44,504 bases of DNA from Rhodoferax sp. OV413 (GCF_945881795.1 NZ_CAMCVG010000009.1:1-44504), one strand, 5' to 3'. Shown: positions 1 to 9,135, counted from the first letter of the stretch. A program made the numbers and translations. The notes: generated by a model from the sequence alone, not told the origin.

Positions 1-707
1 GCCCGCCATTCGGGGCACAGGGTCAACACGCCGCCCGCAGAGCAGGTCAGCCCCGGCCGGTACGACAGCTCCCCCATCAGACCCGGGTATTGGCGCAAAA
101 GGGCGCGCACCCGCTCGACCGGGGTGCCGCCGATGCCGGTGTGGGCCCATAGCAGCTTGCTGCGGGCGCCGCCCGAGGGGGTGGCACGCAGCAGGCCGTC
201 TACCGCAACATCGTCCACATGCGCCAGCACCACCAGTCCCTCCTGCTCGGCACGGGCCATCAGCTGCATGGCAGTGGGGCCGGCGGCATTGGCGCTGTCG
301 TAGAGGTGAAACTCGCCCAGACCGCGGTAGGGGCCGGCAGCCGTGCCGCGCTGCAATTCAGCGTCCACCATGGCTGCGATGCTCGGATCGCGAAACCAGC
401 TGCTGTAGTCCGCGCGGTCGCGGTAGAGGCGCACCAGCGGCACCACGGTAACCCCCGCCGCCCGCGCCAGGGCGCCTGCCTCGGTCAGGGTGCGCGTGCC
501 GTCGTTGGGGCGGGAGTTGGCCAACACCGCTCGCACCCCGCTGCGCTGCATCCGGCCCAGCACGTCGGCCAACGGGTGGGGCTTTTGCGCCTCCACGTTG
601 TAATGCAGGTGGGCATCAAAAATAGGGCCGGCGTAATCTGCCGCCTGCGCCAGCGTGGCTACCAACAGGCTTGCCGCCACCAGGCATGTAATAAGTACGT
701 GTTGCAT
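1..707 (-). CDS. Amidohydrolase family protein, secreted (3' end cut by window)
   Basis: The reading frame starts at ATG 707 and is still open at base 1, giving 235 codons. The start fits a GGAG box about 10 nt upstream. The N-terminus ([22 protein letters not shown]) is a clear Sec signal peptide, so the protein is predicted to be periplasmic. Next comes FDAHLHYN, the HxH metal-binding motif at the first strand of amidohydrolase TIM barrels, and later VVLAHVDD and [10 protein letters not shown], which fit further metal or active-site strands. This suits the Amidohydro_2-like group (PF04909). The substrate cannot be told from sequence. It is divergent from the MarC-family gene, with about 120 nt between starts. 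Confidence 0.8.
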   Translation of the reverse strand, partial: MQHVLITCLVAASLLVATLAQAADYAGPIFDAHLHYNVEAQKPHPLADVLGRMQRSGVRAVLANSRPNDGTRTLTEAGALARAAGVTVVPLVRLYRDRADYSSWFRDPSIAAMVDAELQRGTAAGPYRGLGEFHLYDSANAAGPTAMQLMARAEQEGLVVLAHVDDVAVDGLLRATPSGGARSKLLWAHTGIGGTPVERVRALLRQYPGLMGELSYRPGLTCSAGGVLTLCPEWR

Positions 708-828
708 GTTGTCGCCACTCCATCCGGTATGTGCAAGCCGTTTGCCGCAGTATGAGCAGCACTCAGCATAGCCAAGGTGCTTTACGATGATTGGTCTGCC
801 GCACCGGCAGCGCCTACCGGACACTGCT

Positions 829-1464
829 ATGGACCTCAAACCGCTGGTGACTCTTCTGGCCATCGTGAACCCGCTGGCCATCGTGCCGTTTTTCATCCAC
901 TACACCCAGGGCTTTTCGGACGCGCAGCGGCGCAACACGGTGTGGGTGTCGTCGGTGAGTGCGTTTGTGGTGATTGCGGTGAGCGCCATGCTGGGTCTGC
1001 AGATACTGGCGTTTTTCGGCATCACGCTGGCGAGCTTTCAGGTCGGCGGCGGCATGCTGCTGATGACCAGCGCACTGAACATGCTCAACGCCCAGCCGGC
1101 CGAAGCCAAGCCCAGCAGCCACGAGCTGCAGGACGGCGCCGAGAAAGCCGCCATGGGCGCCAGCATTGCGGTGGTGCCGCTCACCATCCCGCTGCTCACC
1201 GGCCCGGCCACCATCTCCACCGTGGTGATTTACGCCGACAAGGCCAAGTCATTCCTCCAGCTCGGCACGCTGGTGGGCTACGGCGTGGTGGTCGCGCTGG
1301 CCACGGCGCTGTGCTTTTCGCTCGCGCAGCCGATTGCCCGCATACTGGGCAAAACCGGCATCAACGTGATGACGCGGCTCATGGGCCTGATTCTGGCCGC
1401 GCTGGCAGTCGAAGTGATGAGCGACGGGCTGACCAAGCTGTTCCCGGCGCTGGGCGTGCGCTAG
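829..1464 (+). CDS. MarC family integral membrane protein
   Basis: A 211-residue hydrophobic protein with about six membrane segments. The N-terminus [21 protein letters not shown] carries the family's AIVNP signature, and a second conserved block ([19 protein letters not shown]) contains the PLLTGPA motif repeated across MarC/YhgN/UPF0056 proteins. The transported substrate is unknown for this family; an early link to multiple antibiotic resistance was not upheld. An in-frame ATG at 787 has a better ribosome site (AAGGTG, 7 nt) and would add 14 hydrophilic residues. I prefer 829 because family members begin just before the first membrane helix, but 787 is possible. It stands alone on this strand. 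Confidence 0.85.
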   Translation: MDLKPLVTLLAIVNPLAIVPFFIHYTQGFSDAQRRNTVWVSSVSAFVVIAVSAMLGLQILAFFGITLASFQVGGGMLLMTSALNMLNAQPAEAKPSSHELQDGAEKAAMGASIAVVPLTIPLLTGPATISTVVIYADKAKSFLQLGTLVGYGVVVALATALCFSLAQPIARILGKTGINVMTRLMGLILAALAVEVMSDGLTKLFPALGVR

Positions 1465-1480
1465 TCGCGGTCGTGCGGAG

Positions 1481-2164
1481 TCAGGGCTTCGCGGCCGCGG
1501 CGCCCTGCGTTTGCTGCACCCATTCGTCGAGCTGAGTGACCGCAGCGGCGGCAGCGGCGGCCAAGGCGCGCACCCCGCCTGCGGCGTCCTGCGTGGCGGC
1601 CGGGCTGCTGACCAGCACGGTGCGCTGGGCCAGCAGAACCTCGCCCCCGGGGGCAGTTTGCGTGAGTGTGGCACGCAAGCGCAGCAGTCCACGGCTGGAC
1701 TGGGCGCTGTCAAACAGCTGGCTAAATTCTTCCAACTCCAGCCGCAGCACCTGGCTGCCCTCGGGGAACTGCAGGCCTTCACTGACCGACATCACTGGGC
1801 GTCGCGCGCCCAGGGCCGAGCGAAGCTGCTGGCGCAAAAGCTGGGCCGGCGGCATGCTCCAGCGGGCCTGGGCGTAGGGTTGCAGCAGATTGGCGTCGGC
1901 GTAGCCCAGCCGGTAGAGCACGGCCGTGTTGTCCAGGGCGGCCACAGCCGCCACCTCGGCCAGTGCCAGCGGAGGCAGCGGCGCGGCAGTTGTGCGCTGC
2001 TCCGGCATCGGGGCCGAGGCCCCGGGCCCGAAGTCGTACACCAGCACGGTGCTGCCGCGGGGGGTGGCACAGCCCGAGAGCGCAAGCGCAAAAACAAGGC
2101 AAAAAGTGCCGCCAGCCCAGGTGGAGTATGCGCGGGCAGCTATGAATTGGATAGCGTTTTTCAC
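1481..2164 (-). CDS. ABC-type transport auxiliary lipoprotein (PqiC/DUF330-like)
   Basis: A 227-residue lipoprotein. After a hydrophobic stretch the lipobox LSGC places the lipidated cysteine near residue 32, followed by TPRGSTVLVYDFGPG, the start of the ABC_trans_aux domain (PF03886). Relatives such as PqiC are outer-membrane lipoproteins that work with MCE proteins in phospholipid movement. It is the last gene of the four-gene MCE operon, 41 nt after the MCE gene. The start codon and the first residues (MKNAIQFIAARAYSTWAGG) are written by a copy of the interspersed repeat (2120-2157), so the n-region of this signal peptide seems to have been acquired recently. The hydrophobic core begins right after the repeat. 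Confidence 0.85.
   Translation of the reverse strand: MKNAIQFIAARAYSTWAGGTFCLVFALALSGCATPRGSTVLVYDFGPGASAPMPEQRTTAAPLPPLALAEVAAVAALDNTAVLYRLGYADANLLQPYAQARWSMPPAQLLRQQLRSALGARRPVMSVSEGLQFPEGSQVLRLELEEFSQLFDSAQSSRGLLRLRATLTQTAPGGEVLLAQRTVLVSSPAATQDAAGGVRALAAAAAAAVTQLDEWVQQTQGAAAAKP
2120..2157 (+). repeat. Interspersed palindromic repeat, copy 1 (in lipoprotein start)
   Basis: On the + strand this copy reads GCGCGGGCAGCTAT, a short AT-rich loop and GGATAGCG. It matches the core GCGCAGACAGCTAT...GTAGCA of the copy at 24576. It overlaps the first codons of the lipoprotein gene on the opposite strand. Confidence 0.6.
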
Positions 2165-2205
2165 GTGAGGGGCTTCCGGTTCAGCGGGTTCTTCTGGCGC
2201 CGGCT

Positions 2206-3228
2206 TCAGGGGGCGGTGGCGGTTACGGGGGTGGCTAAGGCCGCGGGCGTCACAAAGCCAGGTTCGCCAGGCCCCGGGGCGTGGGTGCCGCGGCCCCAGA
2301 GCACGCTTTGGGGCTGGTCACCCAGGCTCTCGGCGCTACGGCCCACCTGGCGCACGGTGCGGCCGGCGTCCTCCACGGTGCGGTTCAGGCGCGGCAGCAG
2401 CTGGCTCTGAACCTGGCGGCTGGTGGCAGCCAGCGCGTCGGTGCTCTGGGAGATTTTGTCGAGCGTTCCGCCGGGTTCGCCGATGCGGCGGTTGGTACGG
2501 CGGAATTCCTCGGCCGAATCCCGCACGGTCTGGGCGCTGCTGCTCAGGCGCTCAGCGGTGGCCTGCATGGTCTTCAAGGTGGCTTCGGTCTGCGCCGCCA
2601 GCTGCGGCAGGTTGACCGCATCGGGCGCGTTGGCCGGGCCCAGCGCCTGTTCGGCCCGCCGGCTCAGGCTGCTCAGGTTGGCGGCTGCCTGGCTCAGGTT
2701 GCCGATGGCGCCCATGATCTGCTTCTGGTTGTCGTCGGCCAGCAGGCTGTTCATCTTGACGCTGGCCTGCTCAAGCTGGGTAAGCAGATTGCCGCCCTGC
2801 TCGGACAGGCGAGACACCATGCCGGCCCGCATGGGAATGCGCGGCAGCGCATCGCCTGCGGACTCCAGCGCCGGGCTGCCCTGCTCCTTGTCATCGAGCT
2901 GCACAAAGGCCAGCCCGGTCACGCCCTGATAGCTCAAGGCGGCAAAGGTGCTGCGGGTCACGGGGGCGGCTTCATTGACGGCAATGCGCAGCAGCACATT
3001 GCCCTGCTCCTGCGGGTCCAGCCCGACGCTGATGACCCGCCCGACCAGCACCCCCTTGTAGCGCACTGCCGCCTGCGGCTGCAGGCCGGCAACGCCCTCG
3101 GGGCTGGAAATCTCGAACACCCGCTGCTCGGTGGTGTCGCGGGTCAGCCAGACCGCCATTGCGGTCAGCAAGGCCAGCAACAGCAGCACGAAGGCACCGG
3201 CGGCAAAGGCGTGGGATTTGTTTTCCAT
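2206..3228 (-). CDS. MCE (MlaD-like) family protein
   Basis: A 340-residue protein with one N-terminal membrane anchor (residues about 8-28, AGAFVLLLLALLTAMAVWL). The MCE domain (about 35-115) includes GVAGLQPQAAVRYKGVLVGRV and the loop LSYQGVTGLAFVQLDD. The rest is a long, mostly helical region with heptad-like Leu/Ala spacing (about 150-300), as in MCE proteins that build a lipid channel across the periplasm. It is longer than E. coli MlaD (about 180 aa) and shorter than PqiB. It lies 12 nt downstream of the ATPase gene in the same operon. Expected role: the periplasmic, inner-membrane-anchored substrate carrier of the transporter. Confidence 0.9.
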   Translation of the reverse strand: MENKSHAFAAGAFVLLLLALLTAMAVWLTRDTTEQRVFEISSPEGVAGLQPQAAVRYKGVLVGRVISVGLDPQEQGNVLLRIAVNEAAPVTRSTFAALSYQGVTGLAFVQLDDKEQGSPALESAGDALPRIPMRAGMVSRLSEQGGNLLTQLEQASVKMNSLLADDNQKQIMGAIGNLSQAAANLSSLSRRAEQALGPANAPDAVNLPQLAAQTEATLKTMQATAERLSSSAQTVRDSAEEFRRTNRRIGEPGGTLDKISQSTDALAATSRQVQSQLLPRLNRTVEDAGRTVRQVGRSAESLGDQPQSVLWGRGTHAPGPGEPGFVTPAALATPVTATAP

Positions 3229-3240
3229 ACGTCGGTCTAT

Positions 3241-4062
3241 TTAGGCTGGATTGTGAGCGGAATGCAAGAGCTGTTGCGCACGCCGCCCCCGCCCGCCCCG
3301 GAAAAAATCGTGCACGAAAGGGTGGTCAAAGGCCGCCACCACCGCAGGGGCTGCGTCCACCACCACATGCTTGTCCGCCACCACCGCAATGCGGGTGCTG
3401 AGCTCGAAGATGGTGTCCAGATCATGGGTGACCATCACCACCGTGAGGCCCAGCTCATGGTGCAGGCTTTGCAACAGGGAACAAAAGGCATCGGCGCTGT
3501 CGGGGTCCAGTCCCGCGGTGGGCTCGTCGAGCAGCAGCAGCGGCGGGTCCATGGCCAGGGCGCGGGCCAGCGCCACGCGCTTGATCATGCCGCCGGAGAG
3601 GTCGGCCGGCATCTTGTGGGCATGCGTGGGGCTCAGGCCCACCATTTGCAGTTTCACCATCGCCGCATCGCGCACCAGCGCCGGCGGCAGGGTGCCGAGT
3701 TCGCGCAGCGGGAAGGCAATGTTCTCCAGCACGGTAAACGCCGAGAACAGCGCGCCGTGCTGAAACAACATACCCACCCGGCTCGATGCTCCGGCACGCC
3801 CCAACTCATCGGCCGGCCGGCCCAGCACGGTGACACGTCCCTGCGCCGGTGTTTCCAGCCCCAGCATCTGGCGCAGCAGCACCGTCTTGCCGCTGCCCGA
3901 GCCGCCCACCACCGACAAAAACTCACCGGCCGCCACGCTCAGGCTCAGGTTTTTGTGGATGACCGCGGGGCCCGAAGCGGTCTTGAATACCGACGACAGG
4001 TTTTCGATCCGGACCACAGGCTGCGCCTTGGCTTGCAAAAGTCCGCTCAATACTCCGCTCAC
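3241..4062 (-). CDS. MCE/Mla-type ABC transporter ATP-binding protein
   Basis: A 273-residue ATPase with all canonical motifs: Walker A GGSGSGKT (residues 53-60), signature LSGGMIKRVALARAL, Walker B LLLLDEPTAGLD and the H-loop VMVTHDLDTI. The K-R-V-A-L-A-R-A form of the signature and the overall length fit the MlaF/Ttg2A group. Its ATG overlaps the stop of the permease gene by 4 nt (ATGA), so translation is probably coupled. It should power the permease-MCE complex at the inner membrane. The direction of lipid movement cannot be read from sequence. Confidence 0.93.
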   Translation of the reverse strand: MSGVLSGLLQAKAQPVVRIENLSSVFKTASGPAVIHKNLSLSVAAGEFLSVVGGSGSGKTVLLRQMLGLETPAQGRVTVLGRPADELGRAGASSRVGMLFQHGALFSAFTVLENIAFPLRELGTLPPALVRDAAMVKLQMVGLSPTHAHKMPADLSGGMIKRVALARALAMDPPLLLLDEPTAGLDPDSADAFCSLLQSLHHELGLTVVMVTHDLDTIFELSTRIAVVADKHVVVDAAPAVVAAFDHPFVHDFFRGGRGRRAQQLLHSAHNPA

Positions 4063-5243
4063 AGGCCCACCGACTTGAAAATCACTGCGAACAGGGCGTC
4101 GACCAGAATCACCGTGGTGATGGAGCTGACCACCGACGCTGTGGTGCCCTCACCCAGGCTCTGCGTGTCGGGCTTGACCCGCAGCCCGTGGTGGCAGGCA
4201 ATCAGCGAGATCAGCACGCCGAAAACGCACGACTTGGCCAGCGCCAGCCAGAGGTTGACGATATCGACCGTCTTGGGCAGTGCGCTCAAAAAATACGCCG
4301 GCGCCATGCCCATGGACAAGTCAGCCACCAGCATGCCGCCCAGCAGAGATGCAATCGTGGTCCACCCCGCCACCAGCGGCATGGCCACCGCCATGGCCAG
4401 GGTGCGGGGCAAAACCAGGCGAAATCCGGTGGGGATGCCCATCACGCGCATGGCGTCGAGCTCTTCGGTCACCCGCATGACGCCGATTTGCGCGGTGATC
4501 GCCGAGCCCGAGCGACCCGCCACCAAAATGGCCGCCAGCACCGGGCCGAGTTCGCGGATCAGGGCCAGACCCAAAATATTGACGATGAAGCTGTCGGCCC
4601 CGTATTGCCGCAGTTGCTTGGACATCAGGTAAGCCAGCACCACTCCGATCAGAAAGCCCACCAGCGCCGTGATCGGCAAGGCGGTGGCACCAATGCGGTA
4701 GAGGTGGCCCGACACGTCCCGCCACGGGCCTTGCAAAGGGTTGCGAAGGAGCTGAACCAGGTCAAGCAACAGCTGCCCGATCAAACGCACCATGCTGCCT
4801 AAATGGCCTAGACCGCCAATCAGTTGGCGGCCCAGCGACTGCAACAGGCCCGTCCAGTGACGGCGCTCGGTGGCAGGGGCCGGCACGGAGAATGTCTCGA
4901 CCCGCTCGAGCAGGGCACGCTGCACCGCGGCGGCCTCCAGCCGCTGGGGCCAGCGCCTGCCCCAGGCATTCCAGAGCACCTGCGCGCCAGTGTGGTCCAT
5001 GCGCTGCACCCTCGTCAGGTCCCACGCACAGTCTTCCCGGGGAGCCGGGGGCGGCAGAAGCGTTTGCGTGGGTGCGGCCCCGGGCAGCCGGGCGGGCAGC
5101 TTCGCGAGCTGCTGCTCCAGCCCCGGCCACACGCCGCGCACAGCCAAGGCGTCGGCCGTCCAGCGCCCGCGCAAAGCAATGTGCGGGCCCTGCGGACCGT
5201 GGCTGATGATCAAGGCGGGTTGGGTATCCTCCACGGGGCGCAA
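4059..5243 (-). CDS. MlaE-like permease with N-terminal STAS domain
   Basis: A 394-residue fusion. Residues about 10-120 resemble a STAS domain: ALRGRWTADAL, then WDLTRVQRMDHTGAQVLWNAWG, which corresponds to the D-L-S-x-V-x-x-x-D-S-T-G strand-loop. Residues about 140-394 are the MlaE/YrbE permease, with FLIGVVLAYLMSKQLRQYG, GLALIRELGPVLAAILVAGRSG and EELDAMRVMGIPTGFRLVLPR. In E. coli the STAS protein (MlaB) is separate and controls the ATPase; here the regulator is built into the permease. The first possible start is TTG 5243; GTG 5234 is an alternative and neither has a strong ribosome site. First gene of the operon, divergent from the enoyl-CoA hydratase gene. Confidence 0.9.
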   Translation of the reverse strand: MRPVEDTQPALIISHGPQGPHIALRGRWTADALAVRGVWPGLEQQLAKLPARLPGAAPTQTLLPPPAPREDCAWDLTRVQRMDHTGAQVLWNAWGRRWPQRLEAAAVQRALLERVETFSVPAPATERRHWTGLLQSLGRQLIGGLGHLGSMVRLIGQLLLDLVQLLRNPLQGPWRDVSGHLYRIGATALPITALVGFLIGVVLAYLMSKQLRQYGADSFIVNILGLALIRELGPVLAAILVAGRSGSAITAQIGVMRVTEELDAMRVMGIPTGFRLVLPRTLAMAVAMPLVAGWTTIASLLGGMLVADLSMGMAPAYFLSALPKTVDIVNLWLALAKSCVFGVLISLIACHHGLRVKPDTQSLGEGTTASVVSSITTVILVDALFAVIFKSVGL

Positions 5244-5330
5244 ATGACGAAGTGGCTAAGCGTGGAATGGTACCCTCACGCGGCAGCCGATCCCATCGAA
5301 CACAACATTGGCGCAGGAGACAGACCCACC

Positions 5331-6116
5331 ATGCAAGAAGACAAGCGTCCCACCGGGGAACTCGGCACCGAATTGCGTGCCGGCGTCCTGTGGCTCACCA
5401 TCCAGCGCGAGGAGCGCCGCAACGCCATGAGCCACGGCGTTCTCGCTGGCATGGCCGAAGCCATTCGCGCCGCGCAGCAGCAGCCTGATGTGCGCGCCAT
5501 CGTCATCACCGGCGCCGGCGCCAAGGCCTTCTGCGCGGGCGCCGACTTGCAGGCGGCCAAGGCATTTACCGACGATTTTTCGCAGCCCCACGGCCATCTG
5601 GCGCAGCTGCTGCGCGCTGCGCGGGCCAGCCATGTGCCGCTGATTGCCCGGGTGAACGGTCATTGCCTGGCCGGCGGCATGGGCCTGTTGTCCATGTGCG
5701 ACATGGCCGTGGCCGCCAGCCACGCCAGCTTCGGGCTGCCCGAGGTGAAGCTGGGCTTGTTCCCCGCGCAGGTGCTCACCGCGCTGCAGCACCTCATTCC
5801 ACGTCGGGTGCTCTCCGAGATGTGCATCACCGGCGAGCCCATGACCAGCGCGCAAGCTCTGGCCTGCGGGCTGGTCAACTATGTGGACGACGATGTCGAC
5901 GCCAAGTTGCAGTGGCTGCTGAACCGTATCCTGGACAAATCGCCCGCCGCCATCCGCCGCGGGATCTACACCATGAAAGCGGTGCAGACGATGGCCTTCG
6001 AAGAATCCATGGCTTTCACCGAGAGCCAGATCGCCCTTCTCACCCTGACCGAAGACGCGCAAGAGGGCCAGAAGGCCTTCCAGGAAAAGCGTAAACCCGT
6101 CTGGAGCGGCCGATGA
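5331..6116 (+). CDS. Enoyl-CoA hydratase/isomerase family protein
   Basis: 261 residues in the crotonase fold. The first oxyanion-hole segment is GAKAFCAGADLQAAKAF and the second is NGHCLAGGMGLLSMCDMAVA, followed by GLPEVKLGLFPAQV. The E-V-K-L-G-L segment holds the glutamate position often used in catalysis; the other usual glutamate falls in the GMGLLSMCD stretch and looks replaced, so the exact reaction (hydration, isomerisation or other) is uncertain. The start has AGGAGA 10 nt upstream. The stop overlaps the next ATG (ATGA), so it heads a coupled three-gene unit with an antiporter and a GMC oxidoreductase. Confidence 0.88.
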   Translation: MQEDKRPTGELGTELRAGVLWLTIQREERRNAMSHGVLAGMAEAIRAAQQQPDVRAIVITGAGAKAFCAGADLQAAKAFTDDFSQPHGHLAQLLRAARASHVPLIARVNGHCLAGGMGLLSMCDMAVAASHASFGLPEVKLGLFPAQVLTALQHLIPRRVLSEMCITGEPMTSAQALACGLVNYVDDDVDAKLQWLLNRILDKSPAAIRRGIYTMKAVQTMAFEESMAFTESQIALLTLTEDAQEGQKAFQEKRKPVWSGR

Positions 6117-7399
6117 GCACCACCGCCGAAACGATGACGCTGTTGCAGTGGGTCGGCGCCGTGGTGTTTGGCGTGGCGCTCCTGCACACTTTTTGCGCCA
6201 AGCTGCTGGAGCGGCTGGTCCACCGCTACCCTGCCCACGCCGGACTGCTGCACCTGCTGGGCGAGGTGGAGGTGGTGTTTGGTTTCTGGGCCTTTGTGCT
6301 GGTGGCGGCTATTGCGCTGCTGGCGGGCAGCCAGGAGGCCATCGCCTACGCTGAGTCGCGCAAGTACACCGAGCCCTTGTTCGTGTTTGTGGTGATGGTG
6401 GTGGCCGCGTCCAGGCCGGTGCTCGCGCTGGTGCGCGGCGTGCTGGGGGGCATCAGCCGCTGCGTCCCGCTGCCGCAGGCGCTGGTGCTGGTGTGGATGG
6501 GACTGGCGGTCGTGCCTCTGATGGGCTCGCTGGTCACCGAGCCGGCTGCCATGACCCTGGCCGCGCTGATGCTCGCGCCGCTTATCTTTACCCCCGCCAT
6601 GCCGGAGCGCCTCAAGTACGCGGCGCTTGGCGTGCTGTTTGTCAATATTTCCATTGGCGGCACGCTCACCTCGTTTGCCGCACCACCGGTGCTGATGGTG
6701 GCCGCAACCTGGCAGTGGGATAGCGCTTACATGGCGACCCATTTCGGCTGGAAGGCGATGGTGGCGGTGGTGCTGAACGCGAGCGTTGTGACCTGGGCGA
6801 TGCGCCGCAACCTGGTGCCGTCCGGCAGCAATGGTCAGGCGGCGCAGCCTGAGGCCGGCGCCGATGGCGTGCCGTGGGTGGTGAGCCTGGTGCATATCGG
6901 CGTGCTGGCGGGTGTGGTGGTGCTGGCGCACCACCCGGTGTTGTTTATGGGCTTGTTCCTGTTCTTCCTGGGGTACACGCAGGCCTACCCCGCACACCAG
7001 AGCCCGCTCATCCTCAAGGAGGGGCTGCTGGTGGGCTTTTTCCTGGCGGGGCTGGTGGTGCTCGGCGGCATGCAGCAGTGGTGGCTTCAGCCGCTGGTCG
7101 AGAGCCTGACCCCTAACGCCCTGTTCTGGGGCGCCGTTGCGCTCACCGCCGTGACCGACAATGCCGCCCTCACCTATCTGGGCTCGCTGATTGAGGGCAT
7201 CAGCCCCGCCGCGCAGTACATGCTGATGGCCGGCGCAGTGACCGGTGGCGGACTCACCATCATCGCCAATGCGCCTAACCCTGCGGGTGTTGCCTTGCTG
7301 CGGCAAGGTTTTCAAGACCAGTCCGTCGGCGTGCTCGGTTTGCTGTTGGGCGCCCTGTTACCCACGGCCGTGGCAGCGGCCTGCTTTTTGATGCTATGA
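6113..7399 (+). CDS. Putative Na+/H+ antiporter family membrane protein
   Basis: A 428-residue protein with about 11-12 hydrophobic segments. It resembles the family PF07399 (putative Na+/H+ antiporter). Conserved-looking elements are AKLLERLVHRYP and HLLGEVEVVFGFWAF near the N-terminus, VTEPAAMTLAALML in the middle, and AVTDNAALTYLGSLIEG and GGLTIIANAPNPAG near the C-terminus. The paired acidic or Asn-bearing discontinuous helices are typical of the wider ion-transporter superfamily. The transported ion is unproven. It overlaps both neighbours by 4 nt, so it is translated with a hydratase and a flavoprotein, an unusual setting for an antiporter. Confidence 0.8.
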   Translation: MSTTAETMTLLQWVGAVVFGVALLHTFCAKLLERLVHRYPAHAGLLHLLGEVEVVFGFWAFVLVAAIALLAGSQEAIAYAESRKYTEPLFVFVVMVVAASRPVLALVRGVLGGISRCVPLPQALVLVWMGLAVVPLMGSLVTEPAAMTLAALMLAPLIFTPAMPERLKYAALGVLFVNISIGGTLTSFAAPPVLMVAATWQWDSAYMATHFGWKAMVAVVLNASVVTWAMRRNLVPSGSNGQAAQPEAGADGVPWVVSLVHIGVLAGVVVLAHHPVLFMGLFLFFLGYTQAYPAHQSPLILKEGLLVGFFLAGLVVLGGMQQWWLQPLVESLTPNALFWGAVALTAVTDNAALTYLGSLIEGISPAAQYMLMAGAVTGGGLTIIANAPNPAGVALLRQGFQDQSVGVLGLLLGALLPTAVAAACFLML

Positions 7400-9135
7400 A
7401 CCACGAAAACACCTTTGACTACATCATCATCGGCGCCGGCACCGCGGGCTGCCTGCTGGCCAACCGCCTGAGCGCAAACGCCTCCAAGCGGGTTCTGCTG
7501 ATCGAGGCCGGCCGCAAGGACGACTACCACTGGATTCATATCCCGGCGGGCTACCTGTATTGCATTGGTAACCCGCGCACCGACTGGCTCTACCAGACCG
7601 CCGCCGAAGCAGGGCTCAACGGCCGCAGCCTGCGCTACCCGCGCGGCAAGACTCTGGGCGGCTGCAGCAGCATCAACGGCATGATTTACATGCGCGGGCA
7701 GGCCCGCGACTACGACCGCTGGGCCCAGCTCACCGGCGATGCCAGCTGGACCTGGGACAACAGCCTGCCCTACTTCAAGCTGCACGAAGACCACTACAAA
7801 GGCGCGAGCGCCATGCACGGTGCCAAGGGCAGCGCCCAGCCGCTGTTGCAGGACGGCGCGTCGGAGTACGCACGGGTTCTGCGCCACCGCCAGGCCGGCG
7901 GTGAGTGGCGCATCGAAAAGCAGCGCCTGCGCTGGGACGTACTCGACGCCTTTGCCCGGGCCGCAACGCAGGCGGGCATTCCTGCCACCGACGACTTCAA
8001 CCGCGGCAACAACGAGGGCGTGGGCTACTTCGAAGTCAACCAGAAAGACGGCTGGCGATGGAACACCGCCCGGGCCTTTTTGCGCCCGATGTGCTACGGC
8101 CGCCCGAACTTCGAGCTCTGGACGAGCGCACAGGTGGCCAAGCTGGTCATCGAGCCCGCGCCAACCGGCGCCGCGCAGGACGCCTCCCTGCGCTGCACCG
8201 GAGTGCAGGTGTGGGACGGCAGCGAGATGGTCACCGCCACGGCGCGCGCTGAAGTGCTGCTGTGTGCCGGCGCAGTGGGCTCGCCGCAGATTTTGCAGCT
8301 CTCCGGCATTGGCCCGGCGCAGCTGCTGCAAAGCCAGGGCGTTGCGGTGCTGCAGGACACCCCCGGGGTGGGCGCCAACCTGCAGGATCACCTGCAGATC
8401 CGCGCCGTCTTCAAGGTGCGCAACACCACCACCCTCAACACCCAGGCCTCCAGCCTATGGGGCAAGGCCAAGATCGGTCTGGAATACGCGCTCAAGCGCA
8501 GCGGCCCGATGAGCATGGCGCCCAGCCAGCTCGGCGCCTTCGCCCGCAGCCGCCCCGAGCTGCCCTACCCCAACATCCAGTACCACGTGCAACCCCTGAG
8601 CCTGGATGCCTTTGGTGAGCCGCTGCACCGCTTTAACGCCATCACCGCCAGCGTCTGCAACCTCAACCCCACCAGCCGCGGCACGGTGCAGATCACATCC
8701 AACGATTTCCGGGCGGCGCCCCGCATCGCCCCGAACTACCTCAGTACCGACGAGGACCGGCAGGTCGCCGCCGACTCGCTGCGGATGACGCGGCGCATCG
8801 TGGCGCAGCCGGCTCTAGCGTCTTTTCAGCCCGAGGAATACAAGCCGGGCAGCCAGTTCCAGAGTGATGCCGAGCTCGCGCAGCTGGCGGGCGACATCGC
8901 CACCACCATCTTCCACCCCGTGGGCACTACCAAAATGGGCCAGGTGGGCGGCCCTCTGGACGACCCGCTGGCGGTGGTGGACAGCCGCCTTAAGGTGCGC
9001 GGCGTGGCCGGCCTGCGGGTGGTGGATGCCGGCGTCATGCCGCTCATCACCAGCGGCAACACCAACTCGCCCACGCTGATGATTGCCGAGAAGGCCGCCC
9101 AGTGGATTGCGGAGGATGCAGAACGGCCGCAATGA
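7396..9135 (+). CDS. GMC family oxidoreductase (choline dehydrogenase-like)
   Basis: A 579-residue FAD flavoenzyme. The N-terminus DYIIIGAGTAGCLLANRLS is the Rossmann FAD-binding motif. YPRGKTLGGCSSINGMIYMRGQ is the first GMC signature, and GAVGSPQILQLSGIGP is the second. The C-terminal domain has the catalytic His in TIFHPVGTTKMG and the second active-site block TSGNTNSPTLMIAEKAA. Such enzymes oxidise alcohols (choline, aliphatic or aromatic alcohols); the substrate is not evident, and I see no betaine or choline genes nearby. Last gene of the coupled trio; a strong terminator follows 165 nt downstream. Confidence 0.93.
   Translation: MNHENTFDYIIIGAGTAGCLLANRLSANASKRVLLIEAGRKDDYHWIHIPAGYLYCIGNPRTDWLYQTAAEAGLNGRSLRYPRGKTLGGCSSINGMIYMRGQARDYDRWAQLTGDASWTWDNSLPYFKLHEDHYKGASAMHGAKGSAQPLLQDGASEYARVLRHRQAGGEWRIEKQRLRWDVLDAFARAATQAGIPATDDFNRGNNEGVGYFEVNQKDGWRWNTARAFLRPMCYGRPNFELWTSAQVAKLVIEPAPTGAAQDASLRCTGVQVWDGSEMVTATARAEVLLCAGAVGSPQILQLSGIGPAQLLQSQGVAVLQDTPGVGANLQDHLQIRAVFKVRNTTTLNTQASSLWGKAKIGLEYALKRSGPMSMAPSQLGAFARSRPELPYPNIQYHVQPLSLDAFGEPLHRFNAITASVCNLNPTSRGTVQITSNDFRAAPRIAPNYLSTDEDRQVAADSLRMTRRIVAQPALASFQPEEYKPGSQFQSDAELAQLAGDIATTIFHPVGTTKMGQVGGPLDDPLAVVDSRLKVRGVAGLRVVDAGVMPLITSGNTNSPTLMIAEKAAQWIAEDAERPQ

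Noticed and set aside
2281..4632. 783-codon + strand open frame across the MCE operon
   Set aside because: His/Gln/Gly-rich translation with no domain; it runs antisense to three well-supported genes.
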